Shown here piece by piece: positions 7,096-15,117 of a stretch of DNA of 18,395 bases. The position numbers and the translations under genes are program-made. Within the stretch, counting starts at the first letter, position 1. Every line of letters begins with the position of its first letter. The stretch spans positions 1-18,395 of the forward strand of contig JAURNF010000001.1 in the NCBI GenBank assembly GCA_030830285.1, written 5' to 3'. The notes under the pieces are model-generated. The model searched no databases. It was not told where the DNA came from and saw only the letters and a list, made by a program, of their open reading frames with translations. This stretch comes from Candidatus Kapaibacterium sp. GTDB lineage: Bacteria; Bacteroidota; Ignavibacteria; Kapaibacteriales; Kapaibacteriaceae.

Positions 7096-7593
7096 TTACT
7101 TCAAACCGGGCGAAATGCGCTTGACGATTGGACGAACAGTTTCGAGGAACGTTGTAGTCGACTTGTAGAGATCCTTCGCCTGATTGGTTCCGTCGGGAAG
7201 CATCGAGCTCATGTCGTAGATGTAGCAGTTGATGAGGACGCGATCTCCACGAAGCTGAAAATTACCCTGCACAGCTTTTGTTGCACCCAAGGTGCGCACT
7301 GCCTTCCACATGTCTGACTCATACTGCGGGTTGGTTGGGTCCAAATTGAGCGCAGCAATTGCCATTTCGATTGAGTCTGGCTCAATCAAGACGAAGTCCT
7401 TCCCAAATCCCTCGTGAACTCGCAATGCCTTGTACACGGAGTCTGCGAGTTGCACGCTCCATGCATTGTACTGGATGTCCCGATCCATGTTGCGAAATGG
7501 AAGAACCGCAACACGTTGCTGTGCGTATGCAGTACTTCCACCAAGGAGCAGTAGCAGTGCGCCAACAAGAATCATCAAACGACTGTTCTTCAT
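7096..7593 (-). CDS. Small secreted TolB/CsgG-like protein
   Basis: I do not recognise a named family with certainty. The 165-residue product from ATG 7593 begins with a basic stretch, a hydrophobic core (LMILVGALLLLLGG) and a likely signal-peptidase I site after AYA (about residue 24). The mature part starts RVAVLPFRNMDRD and continues with LADSVYKAL, a GF-containing segment, a probable helix, LGATKAVQGNF and VLINCYIYD. That alternation resembles the TolB N-terminal / CsgG / FlgO alpha-beta fold found in periplasmic proteins that act in envelope complexes. No lipobox cysteine is visible. A GTG at 7605 is an alternative start. It lies between the HPt gene and lipA, probably in the same transcript. 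Confidence 0.65.
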   Translation of the reverse strand: MKNSRLMILVGALLLLLGGSTAYAQQRVAVLPFRNMDRDIQYNAWSVQLADSVYKALRVHEGFGKDFVLIEPDSIEMAIAALNLDPTNPQYESDMWKAVRTLGATKAVQGNFQLRGDRVLINCYIYDMSSMLPDGTNQAKDLYKSTTTFLETVRPIVKRISPGLK

Positions 7594-7624
7594 CAGATGT
7601 GCCACAGAAACACCGAAAAGGTTG

Positions 7625-7948
7625 TTATGAAAACCTGTCTCGAAGGTTGGAAAGCTGATTCTGGAGGTCGGTGATGCGCTCCGTCGCAGCTGTGAAATCT
7701 ACCTGCTTGGCATCCTGAATCAACGCAACACCAATGGTTGCAAGCCGAGGGAAACCAAACTGTATCATTGACCCCTTGATCGTGTGGCCAAGTCGATGGA
7801 GTGCATCGATGTCATTGACCGCAATGATCTCGGGATACGCTTTGCAAAGATCGCGATCCCACGCGGCAAAAAACTCCGGGAGTAACTCACGGAGTACTTC
7901 ATCCGCCGGACCGGGGTCTGATGGACTGTGTGGTGAGCAATCAGTCAC
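7625..7948 (-). CDS. HPt (histidine phosphotransfer) domain protein
   Basis: 107 residues from GTG 7948, close to a single free HPt domain. The phosphoacceptor motif LHRLGHTIKGSMIQFG places the predicted phosphohistidine at H55, with K58 and G59 as in HPt domains (H-x-x-K-G-[ST]). The flanking sequence reads as a helical bundle. It would relay phosphate between a hybrid kinase and a response regulator, but neither is encoded here. I chose GTG 7948 because AGGAG lies 7 bases upstream (7956-7960) and because the longer reading frame runs into the 3' end of the RNase P RNA. The start codon is one base after the predicted rnpB end. It could instead be an HPt-like protein without phosphotransfer. 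Confidence 0.8.
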   Translation of the reverse strand: MTDCSPHSPSDPGPADEVLRELLPEFFAAWDRDLCKAYPEIIAVNDIDALHRLGHTIKGSMIQFGFPRLATIGVALIQDAKQVDFTAATERITDLQNQLSNLRDRFS

Positions 7949-7949
7949 T

Positions 7950-8346
7950 GGGAGACTCCTGTAAGCCGAATTCTGTCTTCCCCAGCCGAAGCTGGAGGAG
8001 GTGATCATTTCTCTAGGACGTGCGTTGCCACACATCTCAAGCGATCTACCCGATGCAGTCTACTTGCGTAGACAAGACGAACAATCTCTGAACACCGAAG
8101 CGTTCCTGCATCTGCTTGATCTTGCTCCGCACGGGGTTTGCCGAGCCAGCCGGTCGCCCGACTGCTGGTAGGCTCTTACCCCACCATTTCACCCTTACCT
8201 GATCCTCTTGCGAGGCCATCGGCGGTATCTTTCTGTTGCACTTTCCGTTGCCTTTCGACACCTTCTCGTTAAGAAGCGTGCTGTTCTGTGGAGTTCGGAC
8301 TTTCCTCCTCGCTGCTTGCGCAACGCGGCGATCACCCGGAGTCCCC
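7950..8346 (-). ncRNA. rnpB: RNase P RNA (bacterial class A)
   Basis: Catalytic RNA of RNase P, which removes 5' leaders from pre-tRNAs. About 397 nt on the minus strand. Conserved blocks in order: GAGGAAAGTCC (8307-8297), then the AGGGTGAAATGGTGGGGTAAG block with GAGCC, then CGGCAAACCCC, then AGAGAAATGATCACC, and near the 3' end ACAGAATTCGGCTTAC (7976-7961). The ends were set by helix P1: GGGGACTCC (8346-8338) pairs over 9 positions, with one G-U, with GGAGTCTCC (7959-7951). It starts 15 bases after the stop of the zinc-ribbon gene and ends one base before the HPt start codon, all on the same strand. Confidence 0.97.
7956..7960 (-). promoter_or_regulatory. Ribosome-binding site of the HPt gene, inside rnpB helix P1
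   Basis: On the minus strand, AGGAG followed by 7 bases and GTG gives a good Shine-Dalgarno and decides the start of the HPt gene. Most of these bases also form the 3' strand of the terminal helix P1 of RNase P RNA. When the RNase P RNA is folded, this site would be hidden. Confidence 0.65.
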
Positions 8347-8358
8347 AAGTGGCCGATT

Positions 8359-8387
8359 GCGTTACGCGTCGGCCATCAAACTGTCAA
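8359..8387 (-). promoter_or_regulatory. Candidate promoter for rnpB inside the end of the zinc-ribbon gene
   Basis: Minus-strand TTGACA (8387-8382), a perfect -35 hexamer, is followed by a 17-base spacer and TAACGC (8364-8359), a poor -10. The predicted RNA 5' end (8346) lies 13 bases further on, somewhat far for direct initiation. The position is right for an independent rnpB promoter, but the -10 is weak and the hexamer falls in coding sequence (Ile-Asp-Ser codons), so it could be chance. Confidence 0.3.
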
Positions 8388-9102
8388 TGTTCGCTTCCAC
8401 ATCTTCTGTGAAGAGAATGCGTCCGCAGCCCTCGCAGGTATACACCTTATCGCGCTGGTACTTCATTTCCATGATGCGTTGCGAAGGAATAGCAGAGTAA
8501 CAACCCGAGCATGAGTTACGCTTGATTGCTACAGCTGCGTTGCCATGGAATGTGCGGATGCGCTCATACTCCGCCTCAAGCGTATCGTCGATCTGTCCGC
8601 TCAAACGCAAGCGCAACTCGATGTACTTCTTGAGTTCGTCATTCTGATCGCCAGAACGTTCTGCAAGTTCGGCTACCTTCTCGGAAAGCTTCTCACGAAC
8701 CGCAGTGAGTTCTTGGTCTTGCTGGGTAAAGATTGTCTTCAAGTTTTCTTCACGCACGCCTGATGTACGAATACGCTCTTCGATTTCTGTGCGTTGTGTT
8801 TTAAGGTGTTCGATTTCGCGTGTGATCGCGTCGAACTCACGATTGTTCTTCACTTGGAACTGCTGCTGTGCAAGACGCTGCTCCTTATCGAGACACTCTT
8901 GAATGGTCACGTGTGCCGTGCCACGAAGATGATCCAGATCTGCAATGTTCTTCTGCGTGACCTCGACTGCCGCTACCTTTTCGTGCAGTGCGACTTCAAG
9001 CTTCTTCACTTCTTGTGGAAGATCACCGAGCTCGTCGTGTAACTCGTCGAGTTGTGCGTCAACAGCTGCGAGTTGGGCCAAGAGGTTGATCTGCTGTTCC
9101 AT
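8362..9102 (-). CDS. C4-type zinc-ribbon, coiled-coil protein
   Basis: 246 residues from ATG 9102. Residues about 1-180 form a long charged coiled coil rich in E, Q, K and L. The C-terminus holds a zinc ribbon with C198-x2-C201 and C223-x2-C226 (CSGC and CEGC). This is the layout of the zf-RING_7/DUF164 family (Helicobacter HP0958-like, also called CdsZ), which has been linked to RNA or protein chaperoning; its role here is unknown. AGGA lies 5 bases before the ATG and overlaps the nif3 stop, only 7 bases away, so the two genes are coupled. A longer frame to 9204 would overlap nif3 and is not needed. rnpB follows directly. Confidence 0.93.
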   Translation of the reverse strand: MEQQINLLAQLAAVDAQLDELHDELGDLPQEVKKLEVALHEKVAAVEVTQKNIADLDHLRGTAHVTIQECLDKEQRLAQQQFQVKNNREFDAITREIEHLKTQRTEIEERIRTSGVREENLKTIFTQQDQELTAVREKLSEKVAELAERSGDQNDELKKYIELRLRLSGQIDDTLEAEYERIRTFHGNAAVAIKRNSCSGCYSAIPSQRIMEMKYQRDKVYTCEGCGRILFTEDVEANIDSLMADA

Positions 9103-9109
9103 GGAGATC

Positions 9110-9922
9110 CTACGATTGAAGAGAAAATGTTTGTGATCGAAGTTGGGATGGGAGTGCGTAGGTAGCAGGCGTTGTGCGCACTGCTGACGTGATGAACTCC
9201 ACATTCATGATGTGTTGACGAAGGAGTTCGCAGAGCCCTGACGGGACAAACTGCTCCATCTCAAAATGTCCGGGATCGACGAGTCCGATGTGCCCCATAG
9301 CAGCATGAAATGCATGGTACTTCACATCGGCCGTAATGAACACGTCTGCTGCGGTTGCAATGGCGTCATCGTAGAAGGACATGCCGCTGCCAGCCACGAT
9401 GGCGACGCGGGTAACATGTGCGCTCGGTGCGGGACTATACCGAACTGGTCCGCCGCAGGCATCTGCAACGTTTTGTACGAGCTGATCGAAAGACAGATCG
9501 CAGGAGGCGATAAGCCCCATGCCGGATACTCCGTCTGCGTTAGGCACCAATGGTACCAACGGGGTGCATCCAATGGCTGAACACAATAGGCGATTCGTGC
9601 CGTCGCGAAACGCATCATATGCGGTATGAACGCTGTACACGGCTATGTCGGCAGCGATACAGTCGGCCACGATCCGTCCAACCCGGTCGGTACGATCAAT
9701 CGTCCGCAGAGGTGAATAAATCAGTGGGTGAAACGTCACAATGGCATCGCTTCCCGATGCTATGGCTTCGGCTACAACGTGGTCCGTAACCTCGAGACAC
9801 ACGCTAACCCGACGTATTTCGGGGCGCTTCGGTGCCACCTGGAGACCAATAGCGTCTCCACTCATGGCGGTCTCCGGGGGAAGGATCTCCTGGAGCCTAC
9901 GTGTGAACTCACGAACGAGCAT
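9110..9922 (-). CDS. Nif3-like dinuclear metal-binding protein (YbgI family)
   Basis: Member of the Nif3/YbgI family (related to GTP cyclohydrolase 1 type 2), toroidal hexamers with a dinuclear metal site and uncertain role. 270 residues. Expected features are present: SGDAIGLQV (21-29), HPLIYSPL (65-72), VHTAYDAF with D103, and GHFEMEQF with H219 and E223. The family usually has HHPL, whose two histidines bind metal (H63 and H64 in E. coli YbgI). Here the first is phenylalanine (TFHPL, F64-H65), so one ligand seems missing. The start is ATG 9922; 95 bases separate it from the divergent barrel gene. It is followed 7 bases later by the zinc-ribbon gene. Confidence 0.93.
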   Translation of the reverse strand: MLVREFTRRLQEILPPETAMSGDAIGLQVAPKRPEIRRVSVCLEVTDHVVAEAIASGSDAIVTFHPLIYSPLRTIDRTDRVGRIVADCIAADIAVYSVHTAYDAFRDGTNRLLCSAIGCTPLVPLVPNADGVSGMGLIASCDLSFDQLVQNVADACGGPVRYSPAPSAHVTRVAIVAGSGMSFYDDAIATAADVFITADVKYHAFHAAMGHIGLVDPGHFEMEQFVPSGLCELLRQHIMNVEFITSAVRTTPATYALPSQLRSQTFSLQS

Positions 9923-9982
9923 AGAGGGCTAAACTACGCAACCTGAACGGATTAGCAATGTTATCCACATCGACTTCCTCTG

Positions 9983-9990
9983 TAACTTTG
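9983..9990 (+). promoter_or_regulatory. Candidate Bacteroidota-type -7 element for the barrel gene
   Basis: TAACTTTG is an exact match to the TAnnTTTG -7 element. It lies 27 bases before the ATG at 10018, in the divergent 95-base gap, which gives a sensible short leader. A TTA at 9961-9963, exactly 19 bases upstream, is a poor match to the -33 TTG. This is plausible support for a Bacteroidota-like sigma factor but rests on one short motif. Confidence 0.4.
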
Positions 9991-10017
9991 TGGCCCCCTC
10001 GCAATCAACAGCACTGT

Positions 10018-10761
10018 ATGCCCTCTCATCGACGTTTTTCAATTCACCGATTCATCTGCGCGCTGTTCCTCGTGAGCGCGTTGGCGTCTGTTTCGGTGTA
10101 TGGACAGATTGCAGGGGAGGAACCGCTCCCAACGGATACGTCGATTGTGTTTACGCCGGTGCGCCCCCTGATGGAGGAACTTGCTACCAATGCCGTAGCC
10201 ACGCATGCTGCGGGCTTCGATCTGCTGTTTTCCGGCAGCGGCTGGGGAGCAGGGGTGTTCTACACGAGGGCTCTGGCAGACAACTTGAGTGGCTTCGCGA
10301 ACATCGTGATATCGCCTCGACGGAATTCCGACGAGGTTGAAAACGTGTGGTACAATGGGTTTATCCCGATTGTTGCCAATAAGATTAACCGACTTTTCAT
10401 GTTTCCTGTCTCAGCGGGTTTGCAGTATCGTCTGTTTTCTGATGGACTGCAGGAGACGTTTCGGCCCTACGTTTCGGTGGGGGTAACGGCCACGCCCATA
10501 TTGCAGACCCCGTACTTGAAGGACGGCTATTACTACGAGTTCTTCGAGTCATTCGGTCACGGTACATGGCATATGCGCATGGGTGGTGTGATCGGACTCG
10601 GCTCCGTATTCGGTCAGCCCGGGAAGGGAAGCGTCATCGGCGTCAACATCCGTTACTACACGATTCCATATGGCGAGCCTGGACTCGAGAGTATGGCCGG
10701 ACTGCCAATCACGAACTTTGGTGCAGTGTTTCTCTCGCTCTCGGTAGGGAGCGCTTGGTGA
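10018..10761 (+). CDS. Predicted outer-membrane beta-barrel protein
   Basis: 247 residues from ATG 10018. The N-terminus is basic (MPSHRRFSIHRF), then hydrophobic (ICALFLVSALASVSV), with a probable cleavage near VYG-Q (about residue 29). The mature part alternates polar and hydrophobic or aromatic residues with many glycines (GFDLLFSGSGWGAGVFYTRA, GLQYRLFSDG, RPYVSVGVTATP, MGGVIGLGSVFG, GVNIRYYTIPYG) and ends LSLSVGSAW. The terminal aromatic residue fits an outer-membrane barrel recognised by BamA. No specific family is recognised; it resembles small OmpW/OmpA-like barrels in style only. An ATG at 9958 would add 20 residues before the signal peptide and is less likely. It overlaps trmO by 4 bases (GTGA). 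Confidence 0.8.
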   Translation: MPSHRRFSIHRFICALFLVSALASVSVYGQIAGEEPLPTDTSIVFTPVRPLMEELATNAVATHAAGFDLLFSGSGWGAGVFYTRALADNLSGFANIVISPRRNSDEVENVWYNGFIPIVANKINRLFMFPVSAGLQYRLFSDGLQETFRPYVSVGVTATPILQTPYLKDGYYYEFFESFGHGTWHMRMGGVIGLGSVFGQPGKGSVIGVNIRYYTIPYGEPGLESMAGLPITNFGAVFLSLSVGSAW

Positions 10762-11420
10762 GCATTGTGTTGGATCCGATTGGTGTGATTCACACGCCGT
10801 ACATCGCACCATACGACGCACCACGCCAGCCTCGTGTCGATGCGCGTGTTGATACCGCGCACGTCGTGCTGTTTCCACACATGAACTATGAGCAAGCGCT
10901 CTGCGATGTTGATGGGTGTGAACGCATCTGGCTGATCACGCACTTTCACAAAGCGCTGGGGTGGAAGCCTCGTGTGCTTGTACCACGGGGGCGCACCAAG
11001 CGCGGCGTGTTCGCTACTCGATCCCCACATCGTCCAAACAACATTGGTCTCACGTGCGTTGAGCTTGTCCGCATTGACGGACTTCAGCTGGAGGTGCGCG
11101 GAACGGATCTTCTTGATGGAACTCCCGTGCTTGATATCAAGCCGTACATCGCGTATGCCGATGCGTTTCCAGAGAGCCGTGTAGCATGGCTTGACGAGGT
11201 CGATGCATTGCCCACCTATGCGGTGGTCTGGTCGGGTGATTCCGCGCAAGGGGTTGACGCAGAGACACGCGCGCATGTCGAGCGTGTGCTCGAGGCCGAT
11301 CCGTTCCCACATCCATATCGACGTATTGAGGAGATCGCCGACGGCCAGTATGAACTTGCCGTGCGCGAGCTGCGTTTTCGCTTCGTGATCAACAACGCAA
11401 CAGTGACCATCGTTGCATAG
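10758..11420 (+). CDS. trmO: tRNA (N6-threonylcarbamoyladenosine37-N6)-methyltransferase
   Basis: SAM-dependent enzyme of the TsaA/YaeB/VirR family that methylates t6A37 of some tRNAs to m6t6A. 220 residues from GTG 10758. Motifs: DPIGVIHTPY (6-15), RGVFATRSPHRPNNIGLT (82-99, the SAM-binding trefoil-knotted region) and LLDGTPVLDIKPYI (118-131). A C-terminal extension (about 165-220) carries a YELAVRELRFRFVI strand pair. GGGAG 6 bases before the GTG, plus the GTGA overlap with the barrel gene stop, set the start. metH follows 18 bases downstream. It could be named simply SAM-dependent methyltransferase TsaA, but the motifs are clear. Confidence 0.92.
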   Translation: MSIVLDPIGVIHTPYIAPYDAPRQPRVDARVDTAHVVLFPHMNYEQALCDVDGCERIWLITHFHKALGWKPRVLVPRGRTKRGVFATRSPHRPNNIGLTCVELVRIDGLQLEVRGTDLLDGTPVLDIKPYIAYADAFPESRVAWLDEVDALPTYAVVWSGDSAQGVDAETRAHVERVLEADPFPHPYRRIEEIADGQYELAVRELRFRFVINNATVTIVA

Positions 11421-11438
11421 TCCTTAGCTTTGCACGCA

Positions 11439-14400
11439 ATGACCGACACCATTCGAACGTTACTTGAGCGTCGCATCCTGATGCTCGACGGTGCCATGGG
11501 CACCATGATTCAACGCCTACGTCTTACCGAAGAGGACTATCGAGGTTCGCGGTTCCGCGATCACGACATTCCACTGAAGGGGAACAACGATCTCTTGTCT
11601 CTTACCCAACCTGAGGCAATTGTATCCATTCATCGTGCATACCTCGATGCAGGTGCAGACATCATCGAGACGAATACATTTTCGTCGACGTCGATTGGAC
11701 AGGCTGAGTACGGACTTGGGGCACTTGCTCGAGAGGTGAGTCGAGAAGGTGCGCGACTTGCACGGCTTGCAGCCGACGAGGTAACGAAGCGTACGCCATC
11801 ACGTCCGCGATTTGTTGCGGGCTCGATCGGACCGACAACAAAGATGCTGTCGATGTCGCCCGATGTGAACGATCCTGGATTTCGTGCGGTAACCTTCGAC
11901 GAAATGCGTCTCGCATTTCGCGAGCAGATCTTGGGTCTGACAGAAGGTGGCGTTGATGTGCTGTTGTTTGAGACAGTCACCGACACGCTGAATCTCAAAG
12001 CAGGTCTGAAGGCATACGCTGAACTCTGTGACGAACTTGGATTGCGTGTCCCAGTGATGATCTCGGGCACGATTACCGACATGTCGGGACGCACGCTGTC
12101 GGGACAGACGCCATCGGCATTCTGGACATCGGTTGAGCATGCACGAAATCTGCTCTCGATTGGACTCAATTGCGCGCTCGGCTCATCAATGATGCGTCCG
12201 TTCATTGAAGAACTCTCAGGCGTTGCCTCGTCATATGTCTCCCTGTATCCAAATGCAGGACTTCCCAATGCCATGGGCGGCTATGATGAAACACCGGACT
12301 ACATGGCCGAACAAGCGCGTGAGTATGCGAGTGCAGGCTTTCTGAACATCCTTGGCGGTTGCTGCGGAACAACACCAGATCACATCCGTGCAATGGCTGA
12401 GGCGGTTGCTGATATCGCGCCACGTGTTCCGTCGAAGCGACCACTAACAATGCGTTTGAGCGGACTCGAGATGATCGAGCTGCGTCCCGAAACGAACTTT
12501 GTGAACGTGGGCGAACGCACGAACGTCACGGGCTCGCGAGCATTTGCAAAGCTCATCTTATCGAGCTCGTACGAACAGGCCTGCGATGTAGCTCGACAGC
12601 AAGTAGAGAATGGTGCGCAGATCATTGACATCAACATGGATGAAGGACTGCTTGACTCTGAGCAGGCAATGCAGACCTTCCTGAACCTGATCGCTGCCGA
12701 GCCCGACATTGCACGTGTGCCGATCATGATCGATTCATCGAAATGGTCGGTGCTCGAAGCTGGACTTCGCTGTCTGCAGGGCAAGGGCATCGTTAACTCG
12801 ATCTCGCTCAAGGATGGCGAGGACGAGTTCATTCGCAGAGCGACGCTGTGTCGTGACTGCGGCGCGGCCGTCATTGTGATGGCATTCGATGAACACGGTC
12901 AAGCAGATTCGTTCGAACGGCGCGTCGAGATTTGCGAACGCGCGTATCGACTTCTCGTCGACAAAGTGGGATTCCCTGCGTATGACATCATCTTTGATCC
13001 GAACATTCTGACTGTTGCAACCGGAATTGACGAACACAACAACTATGCCGTCGACTTCATTCGTGCAACGTCGTGGATCAAGAATAATCTGCCACACACT
13101 CGCGTAAGTGGTGGTGTAAGTAATATCTCCTTCTCCTTCCGCGGCAACGAACCGGTCCGCCGAGCAATGCACACAGCCTTTCTCTATCACGCAATCGCGG
13201 CTGGTATGGACATGGGCATTGTCAATGCTGGACAGATCGACGTGTATGATGAAATCCCCAAGGATCTGCTTGAGCACGTCGAAGACGTACTCTTGAATCG
13301 CAGACCTGATGCGACCGAGCGCATGCTGGTGTTCGCGGAAACAGTCAAAGCATCTGATGCCGTGGCTGTGCAGGATGAGGCGTGGCGTTCAGCACCTGTT
13401 GCTGATCGACTCAAGCATGCCCTTGTTAAGGGTATCACAGAGTTTATCGACGTGGATGTCGAAGAAGCTCGCGTCGCATACGCGTCGCCGCTCTCCATTA
13501 TCGAAGGTCCGTTAATGGATGGCATGAACTACGTTGGCGACCTTTTCGGCGCGGGGAAGATGTTCTTGCCGCAGGTCGTCAAGAGTGCTCGCGTAATGAA
13601 GAAGGCAGTTGCAATCCTCACGCCGTACATGGAAGAGGAAAAGCGTTTGTCTGGTTCAGTGCATTCGAATGCTGGCACAGTGTTGCTTGCTACCGTTAAG
13701 GGTGATGTGCATGACATCGGGAAGAACATCGTTGGCGTTGTCCTTGGGTGCAACAACTTCCGTGTAGTGGATCTCGGTGTGATGGTCCCCACAGAGAAGA
13801 TTCTTGACGCAGCCGTTGAAGTTGGTGCCGACGTTATTGGACTCTCAGGTTTGATTACGCCATCACTCGACGAAATGGTGCACGTAGCCAAGGAAATGGA
13901 ACGTCGAGGCATCCGAACACCACTGCTCATCGGCGGTGCAACTACAAGTAAGACCCACACTGCTGTGAAGATCGCGCCGCATGCGTCATTCCCCGTGGTT
14001 CACGTGCTTGATGCCTCGCGTGCAGTTCCTGTAGCCGGATCACTGATCAGTGCTGAACAGCGTGACGCATTCGTTGCGAGCACGCAGGAAGAGTACGCAC
14101 GTGTTCGCAGCGACTATGCAGCTCGTAGCGATGCCAAGAGTTTCTTGTCGCTCGATGCCGCACGTGTGAAAGCACTTCAACTCAATGCGGAAGAGATCCC
14201 AGCGTCACCAGCACAGCCAGGCGTACATGTGTTTGATGACATTCCGCTTGAAGAGTTGCGTGTCTATATCGACTGGACACCGTTCTTTTTGTCGTGGGAG
14301 TTGCGCGGACGCTACCCTGCAATCTTGGCCGACCCTGTAGTGGGTGAAGAAGCAACAACACTCAAACGCGATGCCGACGCGCTTCTGGAGCGCATTATCG

Positions 14401-15101
14401 CAGAGCGTCGAATCCGCGCTCGTGCAGTATGTGGCACCTTCCAGGCACATCGTGAAGGTGACGACGTCGTACTTGCCAATGGAACAGTTCTGAACTTCTT
14501 ACGGCAACAAACGATCAAGGCCCCGACATTGCCTCAGCTGTGCTTGGCAGACTTTGTCGCAACGCAAGAGCAGCTGGGCGAAGGCGCAACGGATCACATC
14601 GGTGCATTTGTAGTGAACACAGGCGAAGGTGTTGATGCCCTTTGTGCTGAGTACGAGGCCGCCTCTGATGACTATGCGTCAATCATGGTCAAGGCCATCG
14701 CGGACCGACTTGCCGAGGCGTGTGCTGAGTGGCTTCACCAACGTGTGCGTAAGCAGATATGGGGCTATGCCTCCAATGAGCAATTGACGAATGATGAGCT
14801 CATTGGTGAGACGTATCAAGGAATTCGTCCTGCGCCTGGTTATCCAGCATGTCCTGACCATACCGAGAAGGATAAACTATTCGCACTACTCGATGCTCAG
14901 CAAGCTGTTGGTGTAACGCTCACTGAGTCGTACGCAATGCATCCTGCGTCGAGTGTCAGTGGATGGTACTTTGCTCATCCACAGGCCACATACTTCGCAG
15001 TCAACAAGATTACGAGTGATCAACTTGAGGACTACGCTCAGCGCAAAGGATGGTCGCGAGATGTGGCCGAGCGCTGGCTCGCACCAAATCTCACATCGTA
15101 A
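11439..15101 (+). CDS. metH: Cobalamin-dependent methionine synthase, full length
   Basis: Transfers methyl from 5-methyl-tetrahydrofolate via methylcobalamin to homocysteine, making methionine. 1220 residues, with all four modules. Homocysteine domain (about 1-330): zinc ligands C245, C308 and C309 (GLNCALG, GGCCGTT). Pterin domain (about 345-630): FVNVGERTNVTGSRAF. Cobalamin cap and Rossmann domain (about 640-890): GDVHDIGKN with axial ligand H758, equal to E. coli H759. Reactivation domain (about 900-1220): RPAPGYPACPDHTEK from R1130, which binds SAM. I chose ATG 11439; a TTG at 11430 is also in frame. No cobalamin riboswitch fits in the 18-base gap after trmO. It is convergent with the TonB receptor, whose stop is 16 bases away. 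Confidence 0.98.
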   Translation: MTDTIRTLLERRILMLDGAMGTMIQRLRLTEEDYRGSRFRDHDIPLKGNNDLLSLTQPEAIVSIHRAYLDAGADIIETNTFSSTSIGQAEYGLGALAREVSREGARLARLAADEVTKRTPSRPRFVAGSIGPTTKMLSMSPDVNDPGFRAVTFDEMRLAFREQILGLTEGGVDVLLFETVTDTLNLKAGLKAYAELCDELGLRVPVMISGTITDMSGRTLSGQTPSAFWTSVEHARNLLSIGLNCALGSSMMRPFIEELSGVASSYVSLYPNAGLPNAMGGYDETPDYMAEQAREYASAGFLNILGGCCGTTPDHIRAMAEAVADIAPRVPSKRPLTMRLSGLEMIELRPETNFVNVGERTNVTGSRAFAKLILSSSYEQACDVARQQVENGAQIIDINMDEGLLDSEQAMQTFLNLIAAEPDIARVPIMIDSSKWSVLEAGLRCLQGKGIVNSISLKDGEDEFIRRATLCRDCGAAVIVMAFDEHGQADSFERRVEICERAYRLLVDKVGFPAYDIIFDPNILTVATGIDEHNNYAVDFIRATSWIKNNLPHTRVSGGVSNISFSFRGNEPVRRAMHTAFLYHAIAAGMDMGIVNAGQIDVYDEIPKDLLEHVEDVLLNRRPDATERMLVFAETVKASDAVAVQDEAWRSAPVADRLKHALVKGITEFIDVDVEEARVAYASPLSIIEGPLMDGMNYVGDLFGAGKMFLPQVVKSARVMKKAVAILTPYMEEEKRLSGSVHSNAGTVLLATVKGDVHDIGKNIVGVVLGCNNFRVVDLGVMVPTEKILDAAVEVGADVIGLSGLITPSLDEMVHVAKEMERRGIRTPLLIGGATTSKTHTAVKIAPHASFPVVHVLDASRAVPVAGSLISAEQRDAFVASTQEEYARVRSDYAARSDAKSFLSLDAARVKALQLNAEEIPASPAQPGVHVFDDIPLEELRVYIDWTPFFLSWELRGRYPAILADPVVGEEATTLKRDADALLERIIAERRIRARAVCGTFQAHREGDDVVLANGTVLNFLRQQTIKAPTLPQLCLADFVATQEQLGEGATDHIGAFVVNTGEGVDALCAEYEAASDDYASIMVKAIADRLAEACAEWLHQRVRKQIWGYASNEQLTNDELIGETYQGIRPAPGYPACPDHTEKDKLFALLDAQQAVGVTLTESYAMHPASSVSGWYFAHPQATYFAVNKITSDQLEDYAQRKGWSRDVAERWLAPNLTS

Positions 15102-15117
15102 GCCCGTGTTGCGTCTG

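Noticed and set aside
7950..8348. Protein-coding frames across 7950-8348 on both strands
   Set aside because: The stretch is RNase P RNA with all conserved blocks, and the frames have no recognisable protein features.
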